From Henckelia pumila (Eukaryota > Streptophyta > Magnoliopsida > Lamiales > Gesneriaceae): 64,000 nt of DNA. Shown one piece after another: positions 12,959 to 24,126 of the stretch. Position numbers and translations under genes: made by a program. The stretch's first letter is position 1, and each line of letters opens with the position of its first letter. The stretch lies in NCBI RefSeq assembly GCF_033568475.1, contig NW_027331831.1:434001-498000 (forward strand). Direction: 5' to 3'. The notes under the pieces were generated by a model. That model was given only the letters and a program-made list of their open reading frames with translations. It was not told the origin of the DNA and made no database searches.

Positions 12959-13259
12959 CTAAAATCAAAGGAATTAGGACACAAATATCGCAATCTCAAA
13001 ATTCCAGTGTCCCACAACCTCTGATCTTCTAACACAATTCAAAAGATGGAACTCGGATCCAATGAATGATTATAGTTCATATCTCAATCAATTCATGCTT
13101 TATTCATTAAATCACATAATCATGTAATTCAAATAAATTCTCAATCAATAAAGCATGCTCGCATCGTATTTAATAAATCAATTAAATAACTCAAACACAT
13201 GCGAGAAGCCAATACAAGCAGACTCGATCTACCCCGCTCTCTTCTAAATTCAGTCCAAG

Positions 13260-13284
13260 ATCTTATCGCTCTGATACCACTTAA
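13260..13284 (-). other. Primer-binding site of the Tekay element
   Basis: On the minus strand the LTR is followed by TTAAG and then TGGTATCAGAGCGATAAG, the usual match to the 3' end of plant initiator-methionine tRNA. It fixes the right copy as the 5' LTR. Confidence 0.9.
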
Positions 13285-15296
13285 TATGAGGCCTCGATTA
13301 TAATCATCTAATTAATCAACTCAATTAAACAATAAGGATTAAGAAATAAATTTTTTTTTTAAAAGGAGTGCTCGCTCGATCGGTAAAATCTTACCGATCG
13401 AGCAGCCAAAAATTTCCAAGACTCTGCCGGGAAAATAAAAGGCCTCCGCTCGATCGGTAAAATCTTATCCATCGAGCAGACAAGAAATGCCCAACTCTCT
13501 GCCTCGGTACAGGGGTGCTCGCTCGATCAGTAAGATTCAACCAATCGAGCGAGATGCTCTGTACCAGAAAATAATTCTAGTTTTCTTTCAAAATTTCAAA
13601 TCTCAATTCAATCAAAACACAAACCAACAATATGCATAAAATTATTCAACATGCATAATCCATACAAAGTAGTTCTAGAGTTAAACATTCATCCAAACTA
13701 ATAGAACATGCTTCAATTCTAGGTTTACAATACCAAAATACATATTGAGTTTGAATTCAATGCAACTCCTAAAACCAAGGGCCTCACTTCTATTCTCTCA
13801 TCCACCTATCCATGATGTCTCTGGCTTGATCCTGCCCCACCTGTTGCCAAGTACACATACAAACAAAGACAACAGCCGGATAATTCGGTGAGAATAATAT
13901 TCCAAATAAAAGAGACTAGCATACAATATCACATAATATATCAAAACATGATATATAATCAAATTCCACATATACCTCAAGTAATTCATTCAATTGCGGA
14001 ATTAAAATGATATGCATGACTTTAAAACTTCTGAATTATCAGACTCAGATAATCAAAAGGAATTCTTCTTTATTTCTTCGGTTTGGGATCCCGAGGTTAA
14101 AATATCCAACAATCACACCGAACTCCCCTTTCGAGGTGGATGAGATATATTTTAATCCTCTAGACTCTAGGGCATTATAGTGAGTTAATCGACACTTGTA
14201 GTAAATCGCCTACCAAGGCCACTCAACTATAATCTCCAGATCGTATAATTCAAAATGAATAATCAATCGGCTCAAAATGAATGCATATGAAATCTCATGC
14301 ATTCAATCATCAATTCAATCATAAGTTCAAATAAGCATATAAACATGCAATATGTGATTTTTTCTAGGACACTCGAATCAATCCGGATTCAAGTTAATTG
14401 TCCTATTTCATTCCAAAGTCGTCTTATACCTTCTTGTCGTTCACAATCTTCAATCTGTAAAACAACAAATCTCAATTCAATATCCATTCAAGTTCTACGA
14501 TCGAAAGTAAGAAGTCGATACTATACCGGCTAAATCTTCCAAACTGATCGAAGCTGCAATCTCGCAACTCCAAGGAATTCGAATCAGTCTAACAGAAGAA
14601 GTCACAAGATCAATATCGACATCAAAAACTCAATCAAACTCGATACGATCAAAACATCGAAACGATATCCAAAACTCAAACTGACGGCACAACGGCTGTA
14701 AACTGATCAAACCAAAATTGCAGACAGCAGAATATCAATTCCAAATACTCAAACCAATCATCTAACATCATTTCCAAGTCAAACCCAACACATCTAAAAA
14801 ATCTAAGTTTCGAAAATCATAAGAAAAATCATATCAAATCCAATCGTCGATAAATCTCCGAACCGTCTTAGATATACTATCACAGCAACTTCAAGAACAT
14901 CCTCTCCGAATATCAATTAATTCTAAAGACATCCAAAAATTCAAACCTCGTAGAAATAAGAGAAACTTACTTCCAAACGAAGCACTCGATGTTGTGATCG
15001 CAGATATCTACTTCAGATCAAATTCCAACGGACGGATCGAGCTAGAATCGAAATCACAAAAACTTGGAAGCTTTTTGATCGCCTACAATGGTGAAGGAAC
15101 GTTGTGGAGGGGATGATGGAGTGGTGCAAAATACTTAGTCAAAGTCCAATATATAACAAAGCTCAATTTTGCGTTTTAATCCCTGAAATTTCCAAAAATT
15201 TCAAAAAGTCCCCTGATTAATAAAAAACGGCTCTCTAATTCTGAAATCACTTAATATCTCAAATAACATCAATTAAGATAAAAACGAGGCGTTTCA
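13285..15296 (-). repeat. 5' LTR of the Tekay element
   Basis: 2,012 bp copy of 6275-8285. It carries U3, R and U5 for the minus-strand transcript. The outer TG end reads TATGAGG here instead of TGTGAGG, a one-base change at the LTR/primer-binding-site junction. Confidence 0.93.
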
Positions 15297-15734
15297 TGTG
15301 AGATCCATCTCCACGGGTTGGATTAGTGGTTTTGTTTTCTTCAAAGACGTCGCGAATTGTGTGAGCACTTGTTTCACTCTCTTTATGAAAAGTATTTTTT
15401 TTTTGTCCCCTCAAGATCTTTGTCTTTCACTTTAGACATATTTTTCTTTGGGTCTTTGTTACCGGGGTCATGAGATGAGAGCCCTCTTCTATGAGCTCTC
15501 TTGTCGGTGCATCGGCGTTGACGGAATTCCACGAACTAAGCGACCGCTTCAGTCGTTGCGCGTGCGGTTGTTCCTTCCATTAAGGCTGTCAACGTTTCTT
15601 GGGTGAAACTAAATTCAGGCGGTGGTTTGAAAATTGGAGGTGGATCTCCATTGCGATTTTTTCCTTGAGATTTTTGTGATGGAGTATGCATTCTCAATGA
15701 TGCAGTGAACAAGTTCCCACAGACGGCGCCAAGC

Positions 15735-16167
15735 TGATGTAGCAAAAAATTGATATTGCCCTATTAGAGAAAATTTGGGTAACTTGTGGAGATTTGGATA
15801 GCCGAATTAATACTCGAACTGTTCCAAAGACCAAACTTTGTGGGTTGTCACCTGCATCACAAAGCAAAGTGAGTGGCGCCGGGGGTTGTCCGGCGAAGAC
15901 ACTCCGATGCTCAAGTCAGTATTTACCCAATAAAAGTTCTAGAGAACTAGAGCGTATGACTATAAAGAGCGTACCTTAATAATGAGAGAACTTGAGCTAT
16001 TTATTGATAGTCAGAGAGTTTCATGGACTTTAGCCTCTTATGGGCTTTGAGGTATTTATGGGCCTTGATAAAGTGTTCAAATAAATATCGGAGTAATATG
16101 AGACCCATATGGATTGAGTCATTGGGTTGGGACTCGAGAGAAAGTCAAATTGGATAATAACCCATCA
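15735..16167 (-). repeat. 5' LTR of the Tat-like element
   Basis: 433 bp, paired with 1245-1677. It is followed on the minus strand by GC and the primer-binding site TTGGCGCCGTCTGTGGG. Outer flank is the target duplication ccatc (16168-16172). Confidence 0.92.
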
Positions 16168-16172
16168 CCATC

Positions 16173-17085
16173 GTTTCTTGCAAAAAAATTTCATGTTTTC
16201 CTGCTCAACTTTGCATAGTATATTTGGAAAATTATATTCTGATAAATGCTAGATTGTTTGAAAGCCCTCCAGATGGACTATTGGAGTGCTATCATTTACC
16301 AAGCAGTACATTGTGTGGGTTTGGAAAATATTATTAATCAATAAAATGGTATTTTTGTGCATTAAACGTGGTATTATTCAAAGTTTAGTTTTCAATCGCG
16401 ACATGAACGCGTGTTCAGGGTCGTTTCCAAAAAATGATCCTAGGATAATTTTCAGTAGAATGTCTTATATATATATTTTATTAAATATCGATACTTAATC
16501 ATTTTATCTAATAATAAAAATTCAAAATAATTTCAACTAAAAATAATGACATAAAAGATGACATTGAAAGAGGAAAAAAATTGAAACTAAAAAAGAATTC
16601 AATGAACTATCTAATCTCGCGAGTCAGATATATGTATTATACATAATACAAATAGAATAAGAATCATCAAACTAAATAAGTGTAAATAGATTTTTAATCA
16701 TAAAACAAATAAAAACTGTAATTTTATTACTAATAGTTGAAAAGAATAATTATGATCGATTTGATTAAAAATCAGCCCAACAGTCAAATAAGAAAATTAC
16801 AAGATTTTAGAATATCATAGACCAAAAACCAAATAAATTAAAAATAAGAACACCAACCGCAATACACAAATAGACAAGAAAATTTCAATAAAAAATAACA
16901 GATGGTTGACTCAATTTGAATAATCTAATTCACATGAATGAAGCAATTTAACGACAAAAAGTTAATTTTTTTTACAAGAAATAAATTTTTTTACCCAACG
17001 AAACGAGAAAAAAAATACAAAAAATTGATCATAATTTCAAATTTTAACAGAAATATTGAGAGACACACATAATATTATTGATAAT
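16173..17085. other. AT-rich intergenic DNA
   Basis: No gene, RNA or clear repeat seen. Only short random ORFs. Confidence 0.6.
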
Positions 17086-17094
17086 TAAATAAAA

Positions 17095-17405
17095 GAAAAA
17101 ATTGCTTTTTGGTCCTATATATTTGTCACTTTGCGATTTCAGTCCTTTATATTTTCAAATTTTAGTTTTAGTCCGCTATCTTTATTTTTTTGGAAATTTT
17201 AGTCCTTTTTCGACGTGGCGCTGACATGACACCAATTCATTACTGACGTGGAGCTGATATGTACAGTGCCACGTAAGCATTTTCGAATAAAAAAGACTGA
17301 AATTGACAAAAATCGGAACACGCAGGATTAAAACTGAAATATAAAAATATAAAGGACCAAAATCGCAAAGAGACAAACATACATGACCAAATTTACAGTT
17401 TTTCC
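17095..17405. mobile_element. Mutator-type MITE
   Basis: A 311-bp non-coding foldback element. The two ends are imperfect inverted repeats of about 70 bp. The left end contains TTTGGTCCTATATATTTGTC and CTTTGCGATTTCAGTCCTTT. The right end, reversed, gives TTTGGTCATGTATGTTTGTC and CTTTGCGATTTTGGTCCTTT. A perfect 9-bp duplication, taaataaaa, flanks it at 17086-17094 and 17406-17414. Long terminal repeats with a 9-bp duplication are the signature of Mutator-like elements. It has no transposase. The ORF at 17182-17376 is chance. Confidence 0.85.
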
Positions 17406-17414
17406 TAAATAAAA

Positions 17415-17982
17415 TTTAAAAAATTGAAGTTCCCACCAAAACGAGGCCCTAGGCAACCACCTAAGCTTCCTCCCTTGGAGCCAGCTTTGCGTGTGTGTTC
17501 AAAATATATTCTTAACAAAGATAAATCGTGTAATATTTATTAAAAAAATCAAAGTCTGATACTCTTATTAATTAATTTTCATATGGATTAAATATGTTTT
17601 TCGATATTTATGAGGAAATTTTTGTGCACATATATATTATTTATTTTAAAAAAAGATCATAGTACACCGAACAAATGTTTAAAAAACAAAATTAAAGATT
17701 TTCTATTTTAAAAAAATTCTATCAATTATTCCGAAAACTCCCATTCCTAATATGTGGATCATTTTTCCGATAAGAATTGGTAAATATATTTCGATCGGCT
17801 GCGTCATAATTATTTTTGTTTCATAGGCTACTTTATCCTATTCCTAAGTTTGATTTGAATTAAATTTGATCATCACGTGTACAGATAATCCATTTATTAG
17901 GTGATCTTTTTTTCTTTCTTTCTTTTTTTTTTTTCCCCTTTTTGAAGAGGTGGTATTTTTATCTTTTTCAAAATTTGTGGTT
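17415..17982. other. Intergenic DNA
   Basis: No gene seen. A short patch at about 17435-17500 (gaggccctaggcaaccacctaag) looks like a fragment of a dispersed repeat but cannot be classified. A C/T-rich run lies at about 17909-17941. Confidence 0.5.
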
Positions 17983-17990
17983 ATTGTTAG

Positions 17991-18568
17991 CAGTGTTTTC
18001 ATAACCGGACCGGTGATTGAACCGGTCTACCTAAAAAAAATGGTCCAACCGGTCGGACCGTTTTAACCGGATGGTCCAACCGGAAAACCGTTTATATAAT
18101 ATAATATAATAAATAATATATTTTGAATTTTAAAAACTCAAAAATATATTTAAATAGACAAAAAAATATATATTTTTCATAATTTGAAAGCTAAATAAAG
18201 ATGTTAATATATTCAAAATATCAATTATAGTTATAAATTATTTAAATAATAAAATATTTAATTTTAAAAAAACAAATAACTGTTAAAATAAATTTTTTTA
18301 ATGAAGTAAAAATTTTAAATAATAATTTATATACATAAAAAAAATTAAATTTAAAGTTTTTAAAATAAAAATTTAAATTTTCAAAAAAAAAATAAAAAAA
18401 ATTCGGAAAACCGGTTCAACCGGTTTTCCGGTTATTGACCGGTCCAACCGGTTCTTGACCGGTTTTGACCGGTTGTACCGGTTTTCCGGTTCTTAGGAGA
18501 GAACCGGACCGGACCGGCGATCGGTTTCCGGTCGAACCGGCCGGTCCAGTCCGGTTTTAATAACACTG
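17991..18568. mobile_element. hAT-type MITE with CCGGTT subterminal repeats
   Basis: A 578-bp non-coding element with ends CAGTGTTTTCATAACCGGAC and, reversed, CAGTGTTATTAAAACCGGAC. It is flanked by a perfect 8-bp duplication, attgttag, at 17983-17990 and 18569-18576. Both arms are packed with AACCGG/CCGGTT words, mainly 18003-18095 and 18400-18555, around an A/T-only core. Dense short subterminal repeats and an 8-bp duplication fit a hAT-family element mobilised by a transposase elsewhere. Confidence 0.9.
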
Positions 18569-18576
18569 ATTGTTAG

Positions 18577-18994
18577 GTGAGCTTGCATGCTATAATCTAG
18601 AATATTAATGGATGCATGTTTGTATAACCATCGGTTGACATATAATAAATTACAACTTCGTATTGTTCACTTCCTTAATCTGCCATAACAAACAGAAGTA
18701 ACAAAGTGAAGTGAAATAATTTGCTCTGGGAGACTGAAACTTCTATATTAAATATCTAGTTCTCAACTTGTTCCATAAAATTTAAACAGGAAGGAGAAAA
18801 CTACTTGCACTTTTTTATACACTTGGTCGAATTTTTTTTTAATCTCAACGTTTTATCAACTCAGTCAAATTTTTTTTCAAACCTCCATCTATTTGTGTGT
18901 TCGAAATATGGATAGACAAAAATTATCATGTTGAAATAGTTATTCCAACTATACAATCACACAATGTGTGCAGAAGAACACTAATATTTGTTTA
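18577..18994. other. Intergenic DNA
   Basis: No gene or clear repeat seen between the hAT MITE and the TRIM-like array. Confidence 0.5.
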
Positions 18995-19738
18995 CATGTC
19001 TCAAGGTGGGATAGAGTTCCTGAGAATTGCAGATATACACTTGGTTAATCCTCCTCTTTTGAGTTAGCTTTTGGGATTGAAGTTAAGTCTAATGTCCACA
19101 ATTTTAACATGGTATCTGAGTCAGGTTCTACCGTTATTTGTTGGACTACTCTAGTTGGCCCATTCATAGTTGGACCACCAGTTATTCTCATAGTTGGGAC
19201 ACTCATTATATCTTCACGTTCCAGATGTTCATTTTTTCGCGTGAGATGAGCTAGTGTGTTGACTGTTGAGCTGTGTTTACTTGCAGCTTGATAAATGAAT
19301 GATTACATAATTAATACTGACTAATCCTATGTTTACTTGAAAAATTGAAAATGGGTATAAATATTTCGGCCCGTTAATGATAGGATTCACAGATGATTTT
19401 TAGTCCTAAATTTTTCATGAGATTATAAATCTTTATAAGGTGAGAGAGTGAAATTTTTTTTAATCCATCCAACTAAACATATTATTATTTATCCATAACC
19501 ACTCTAAATCATATCAAAATTATCTTAATAATCATACTTTAATCTATCCTTGCTCAATTTCATCATTTAAAGTAAACACAACCTTGATGTGTTAGTTATC
19601 ACATATCGATTGGGTAAAGTTCCTGAAAATTATATAAGTTTGGACAATCCCCATCTCTTGAAAAGACTTTTGGGGTTGAGTTAGGTCTAAGTCCATTATC
19701 TCTAACATGTTATCAAGACTCTGAGCCAATTTTTATGT
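18995..19738 (+). repeat. TRIM-like short-LTR tandem array, left part
   Basis: An LTR-like fragment (about 18995-19109) ends in TAACA and is followed by the tRNA-Met primer-site-like TGGTATCTGAGTCAGG. Only 29 bp later a new LTR starts (19139, TGTTGGACTACT). Without the MITE inside it, this second LTR is about 250 bp. It ends at 19707 and is again followed by a decayed primer site (19708-19737). A third LTR begins TGTTGGACTAG across the SIRE insertion point (32003). No coding capacity is seen. Confidence 0.7.
19270..19583. mobile_element. Tourist/Harbinger-like MITE inside the TRIM-like LTR
   Basis: A 314-bp AT-rich insert with inverted ends: GCTGTGTTTACTT at the left and GGTTGTGTTTACTT when the right end is reversed. 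It is flanked by ttga at 19266-19269 and 19584-19587. It interrupts the second LTR unit of the array. The short duplication and terminal sequence suggest a PIF/Harbinger (Tourist) origin. The superfamily call is tentative. Confidence 0.65.
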
Positions 19739-20938
19739 TGTTGGGGATCGTGTGTGTGTGTAGGGGGGTGAATACACACTCTAAAAATATTTGACTCTAA
19801 TGCAAAATGGTTGAGCAAATGTTAGTTCACTCAACCAATTTTCCTTTAACTTTCTAGAGATATAAGAGCTACTTTAAAATAGTGCAGAAACAACTCTTGC
19901 TATACTGGATGATAATGATGAAATCGTGTAATGCAGTAGCGTAAGTAAGCAATGATATGTTTATGGATGTTCGGAGCTCAATCTCCTACATCACCCCTTC
20001 TTTCTCACGTGAAAGATACACTAGAAGACTTTGGTTATTACAACAACGTGCAATACACCCGATCCAAGTTAGGACTTATCCAATGCCCAAGATGAAACTC
20101 CTAGATTTGCTGATAAGATTCTAAATTCTTATCAAACTTTCTTCAGTTGATGATGATAATCTTCTAAGCTTCTTGAAGGCTTAGAATCTCAAATACTTGT
20201 AGCAGATAGTTTTCTTCAAACAACGGCTGGATTTGAGTAACCCTTGAAAAGATCTCTTCGTAGATCGGATAAGCTTTTTATCGAAGGGTTGAGTGAGCAG
20301 CCGAGTATTCAAGAAGTGTTTCAAGTGCTCAAGTATGCAAGTCTTTGTAATCGTTGCTCTCTGTCTTCATCTGAGTAAGCTCTGATATATATAGCAGTTT
20401 GTCCAACGTCTTTTTCCTTTTGACAACGGTAGGAAAAAGTTTAGAGTGTCAGATATCAGTCCTAGATTTGCGATATGCGATAATATCTTCTGAATATCTG
20501 TACTGGGAGCGCCTAAAATTGTCTATTCAATGTGTCGCTCACATTAAATGCTATTTATGGCTTTCCTTGCTTTATCAGACGACACCTTAAATGCTTCGTC
20601 TTTTGCATCTAAGTTGTCTTTTCAACTTTCTGAGAAACTGGGAATTCGTGACTTCTTGATTACGATAGATATCATATCAACTTGTAAGTTCAGTAGATAT
20701 CCTTGGTTTGATTACCTAGATCAGTTGAGCATACGTTCGTTAATATTCTTAGCTCGGTTGACAGATGTCGGTTGACATGCTAAGATCAGCTGATACTGCT
20801 TATTCAATAGATATCTTTTGGTCAGCTGATGTGCTGGAGTCGGTAAACTTCTCTTGAATACCTATTTTACATGGGATTGGCGGCCGTACTAAAACAACGA
20901 AGTATTGTTTTTTTATCACCAAAATTTAGGATTCAACA
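19739..20938 (-). repeat. 3' LTR of the SIRE element
   Basis: 1,200 bp. Compared with 30822-31998 it keeps a block near 20360-20385 that the other LTR lacks, and it has a short G-run (6) where the other has 18. Confidence 0.92.
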
Positions 20939-21091
20939 ATTTCCCCCTTTTTGGTGATGACAAAACCTAGGCCCCGAAAATCATTTATGAAGAAAGTTTA
21001 CGAGATGAATTCATTGCGAGAATGAATTGAATTGTTTACACAATATATTACAAGCAATCATTCGAAAGAGCGCAATAAAATCCTATTACAC

Positions 21092-23682
21092 CTACGATGC
21101 TGAAACATGATAAATATACCTGATATCATTATTTCCTTTTCTGTGGAACATCTTGCCTTTGTCTTTCGGTGTCGCCTGATTTTCTGGATACTTTTCCTTT
21201 TTTGATATCACCATGGTTGAGATGGGAGATGATCTCTCCAAGTTGTGCACCGACGGTGGTTTAAAAGGAGTCAATATGGGAGTCAATATGAGCGGTCAAA
21301 TCAGCTTGAAGAACTGAGATTTGGGCGGAGGTGTGCTCATTTGTACGACAAACAGTTTGTGACACTTGTTTGGCAACGGTATCCATGGCTCGAATGTTGC
21401 GTTCCTTGTAGTTTTTCAGTTCGGTGAAACATCTGCCAATCTCAGAAAATAGACAGTTGAGACGAGACATAATTGTCGATCTAGAGCTTGCAATATCAGC
21501 ATCTTGTCCTTGGATGCGATTGCTAAGACTCTGCGTTGTAGAGCGAAGGTCGTCTATGATGCGTTTCTAGAGCATTGTGGTTCATCCACCGAATAAGAGA
21601 TTTGTCAGTAGTCGGTTGAGGAGAGTGAATCTCATGAATAAGAGATGTAGGCTGATCGTCATCCAAGTCAGTTAAAGTCTTCAAAACGTCTGAGACTGAA
21701 GTAAGTGGGAGCTCAGGAAGAGAATCATCAGCAACTGATGTAATTGGTTGGATCAGTGGAGGTTCTGAAGCGGTAGCAGTGTATGATGGCGTTGGTTCGT
21801 CAGAGTTTGAAACAAAAGAAAAATATGTCGAAGGACATTCTTCTTGTGCTGCAATGAAGTCTTGTTCCTCTGAGGTGAAGATGAAGTCGGGTGGTTCTGA
21901 GTTATCGTGAGAATCCAAGATTGAAATCATCGCCTGAACTTCTTCACGGTACATGCGCTGCCACGCTGGTACTCTTCGATTGGGTGAGGTATGGAGTGCT
22001 TCAGCCGATATTCCCGTAAGAAGGTGTCAGTGACATCTACTGACTGTTTGAGACGCAAGATGACTTCACTGTCATCCTTGGCTGTCTTGCTTATCGGTTG
22101 ATAGTGATGTTCTCTTTTAGAAAGAATGTATCGGGCGAGGCTATCGCAGATTTGAATATCAACCAGCTTATATCTTCTGAAAGCAGTTTCAAGATTAGAA
22201 GTTGTTGTAAGGATAAACATTTTATCTTCTAACCTGGAGAGGTATGCCAACTTGTTCTCGTACAGTATCTGAGAGTATGAGACGTTGAAGCGATAGTTCA
22301 TCCATTCATCAAAATCTTGAAGTCTAAACCGCACAGCTCTTAGAATGCCGGAAATGATGAGTAAGACTTTCATTTTTCCAACAGATTGGGCTTTAGGAGG
22401 TGATATGAAGATGCCTTTGCCTTTGCATTGATCTTCGATCGAGATTCTATTGAAAGCTGTGGTTGAGGGCTCATTGAGAATGATTCCCTTTAGTGAGGGA
22501 ACTGGGGTGCTGACTATTGGACTTTAAGCCCTGAGGATTTGATGACTGATGATGGAGATTGCATCGACTGATGAAGAGGGTATTACCACCGAGACTGGTG
22601 CAATAGTAACTATAGTGCTTTCAGCTGGCTCGATTGTTAGCTGAGGGATAGAGACTGTCTGAGTAGCAAGATTCATCGATGTGGAGACTACTATTGTGTC
22701 TGCTGTCACAAGAGAGGTTGGAGTGTGAACAGTTGATAGCAACTTTATCCTCTTAGGTTTTGGTTGAGATGACTTGAGAGTTGTTTTCTGATTTTGAGAA
22801 GGAGAAGAGCCACTGAAAACTTGAACCAAAGGGGCATTGTCACTGGCATCATCATCTAGATCTGATTCAACATTAATAGTACGCCTGGTAGTTCGAGGGC
22901 GCTTTTGGTGAAGAGCTGTAGTTCCTATGGCGACATGTTGTTGTTCTGCTCCGATTTCCCATTTGATGGTCCTTAGTTGATCTACAGTTACTTGATTCTT
23001 TTGCAAGAACAAAGAGATAGTGACCGCATTGATCCATTTTGAGACATGCAAGACTTCAAAGCTGGAGGAGTCCACACCTAAGGCGGCAAGAAGATGACAA
23101 ATTTGTAGTGCAAAACCTTCGGATTGTCATTTGCCTCGGATCATCTCACAGAGAGTAGAGTAAAGAATGGATGACCAGTTGAACATCAACTGAGAGGCAA
23201 TGGAGGCCATGTACTGAAATTTCTCAAGAGTGATCTTGTCATAAGATCCAGCTTTGGCCACAAGTGTTTTTGCTACAATGTTGGCTAGCAGTCGATATGC
23301 GGGCTTCAGACTTTGTTTGAGACCATTAACTTTGATAGGTGCTCCATCCAATGTAAACTGAGCTGCCTAGTGAGAAGCATTACCGTCAGCTAGATCTGCG
23401 CATTTTATCATACCACTGGTGGGCAACCCAAAGTTTCACTGAATAAGTGTTGATTGAATTCTATTTTTCATCCCTTGATGATGCAAATGATGCTTCCATG
23501 ATGTAGTTCGGCGGATTCGAAGAATTCCTTGACTAGATCGTAGTCTACGGTAGTACAAGAGCTGAGAAACTTGCGAAGCCCTGATGCTTCAATCATGTGG
23601 AACATTGCAGAGATTTCTGCATTTTTTTATGTAGTGGATTTCTTCAAAGTTTATTCCTAAGCATGTTTTCTGGATAGACATG
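21092..23682 (-). pseudogene. Accessory ORF of the SIRE element (env position), decayed
   Basis: On the element's sense strand, downstream of RNase H, a long protein can be followed in pieces from an ATG at about 23682 to about 21092. A frameshift at an A-run near 23630 separates the MSIQKTCLGINFEEIHYIK start from AEISAMFHMIEASGLRKF. Further stops follow near 23490 and 23127. Then come 23075-22524 (Ser/Thr-rich with a basic KPKRIK patch), 22373-21927, 21954-21523 and a 21470-21261 tail that looks helical. The first 250 residues (EFFESAELHHGSI, AYRLLANIVAKTLVAKAGSYD, GFALQICHLL) resemble hypothetical proteins I recall from Lamiales retroelements. The position is that of the env-like ORF of other SIRE elements, but I see no signal peptide or fusion motif. 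Function unknown. Confidence 0.6.
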
Positions 23683-23799
23683 TTGAAGAATAAAAAAATT
23701 TTGTATTCGTGAAAGATTTGCAAGGAGATAAAGACTCGAGGTGTTGCGAAAAATATATATGTTTGTGTTATTTGTGTAACCGCAGTGTACACTTCACCT

Positions 23800-24062
23800 A
23801 AAGTTTGAATTTTGAAATTTGAAATTTGAAAAACACGCGGTAAAATAAAGATAAGACAAACAGTATATATATATAAATATTATAATCATAAGGCGGTTAG
23901 TTCCAGAGTCCGATGTCTGTATGCAACTGATCTTCTGACATCAGTAAGTGGCGTTTCGGATACGCCGTCAGGTCCAAAAGTATGATTTGACGTGTAGGCT
24001 TATCAGTGGATAATGAACAGATACAATTGATATCTGCCGAACTTTTACCTTCCTTGGGTTAC
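23800..24062 (+). promoter_or_regulatory. Upstream region of antisense ORF 1
   Basis: Non-coding stretch upstream of the TATA box of antisense ORF 1. It contains the 12-mer TAGGCTTATCAG (23995-24006), repeated exactly at 24866-24877 upstream of antisense ORF 2. Confidence 0.4.
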
Positions 24063-24070
24063 TATAAATA
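24063..24070 (+). promoter_or_regulatory. TATA box of antisense ORF 1
   Basis: TATAAATA, 64 bp before the ATG at 24127. The leader contains AAAATAGAGAAAAACT just before the start codon. Spacing is the same as for antisense ORF 2. Confidence 0.55.
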
Positions 24071-24126
24071 CAAGATCAACAAATCAGTAGGGCATCAAAA
24101 TATACATAAAATAGAGAAAAACTAGG

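Larger units (their letters stand above)
6275..15296 (-). mobile_element. Tekay/Del-type Ty3/gypsy chromovirus, complete but dead
   Basis: A 9.0-kb element with LTRs of about 2.0 kb at 6275-8285 and 13285-15296, flanked by the perfect 5-bp duplication tgtga (6270-6274 and 15297-15301). Coding is on the minus strand. Next to the 5' LTR (right) is a primer-binding site complementary to initiator-Met tRNA, TGGTATCAGAGCGATAAG (about 13260-13278). Next to the 3' LTR (left) is the polypurine tract AGAGAGGGAGAAT. The minus-strand LTR starts TGTAACGCC (left copy) or TGAAACGCC (right copy). One reading frame holds gag, protease, reverse transcriptase, RNase H, integrase and a C-terminal chromodomain. 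That order marks a chromovirus. It inserted into the gag of the older Tat-like element. Confidence 0.95.
5662..15691 (-). pseudogene. Gag of the Tat-like element, interrupted by the Tekay insertion
   Basis: The reading frame starts at the ATG at 15691, about 20 bp after the primer-binding site. It runs to 15302, then resumes at 6274 and ends at 5662. Between the two parts sits the whole Tekay element. The join reads through in frame (GDGSHTYATGENSS). The distal part has the plant Retrotrans_gag pattern: PFT..I, LP.G.K.P.L..FDGTGDPQDHI, then CKIFRTTL..QALTWFNKL and ESLRDYVKRF. That order and wording is typical of Tat/Ogre-lineage gag. The proximal part has at least one in-frame stop (TAG at about 15536, probably from CAG) and a frameshift at an A-run near 15390. 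It would bind and package element RNA. The protein is dead in this copy. Confidence 0.8.
1245..16167 (-). mobile_element. Non-autonomous Tat-like Ty3/gypsy LTR retrotransposon, split by a nested element
   Basis: The two 433-bp LTRs (1245-1677 and 15735-16167) begin TG and end CA. They are flanked by a perfect 5-bp target duplication, ccatc, at 1240-1244 and 16168-16172. The element reads on the minus strand. Next to the right LTR is a primer-binding site of the form TTGGCGCCGTCTGTGGG (about 15717-15733), and next to the left LTR is a purine tract ending GGGGGACTTA. Without the nested 9-kb element it is about 5.9 kb. It encodes a gag of Tat/Ogre type but no protease, reverse transcriptase or integrase, so it would need proteins from a relative. 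Between gag and the 3' LTR lie a long minisatellite and GC-rich segments of unknown origin. The LTRs differ at about 24 of 433 positions by eye, so this is the older partner of the nest. Confidence 0.92.
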
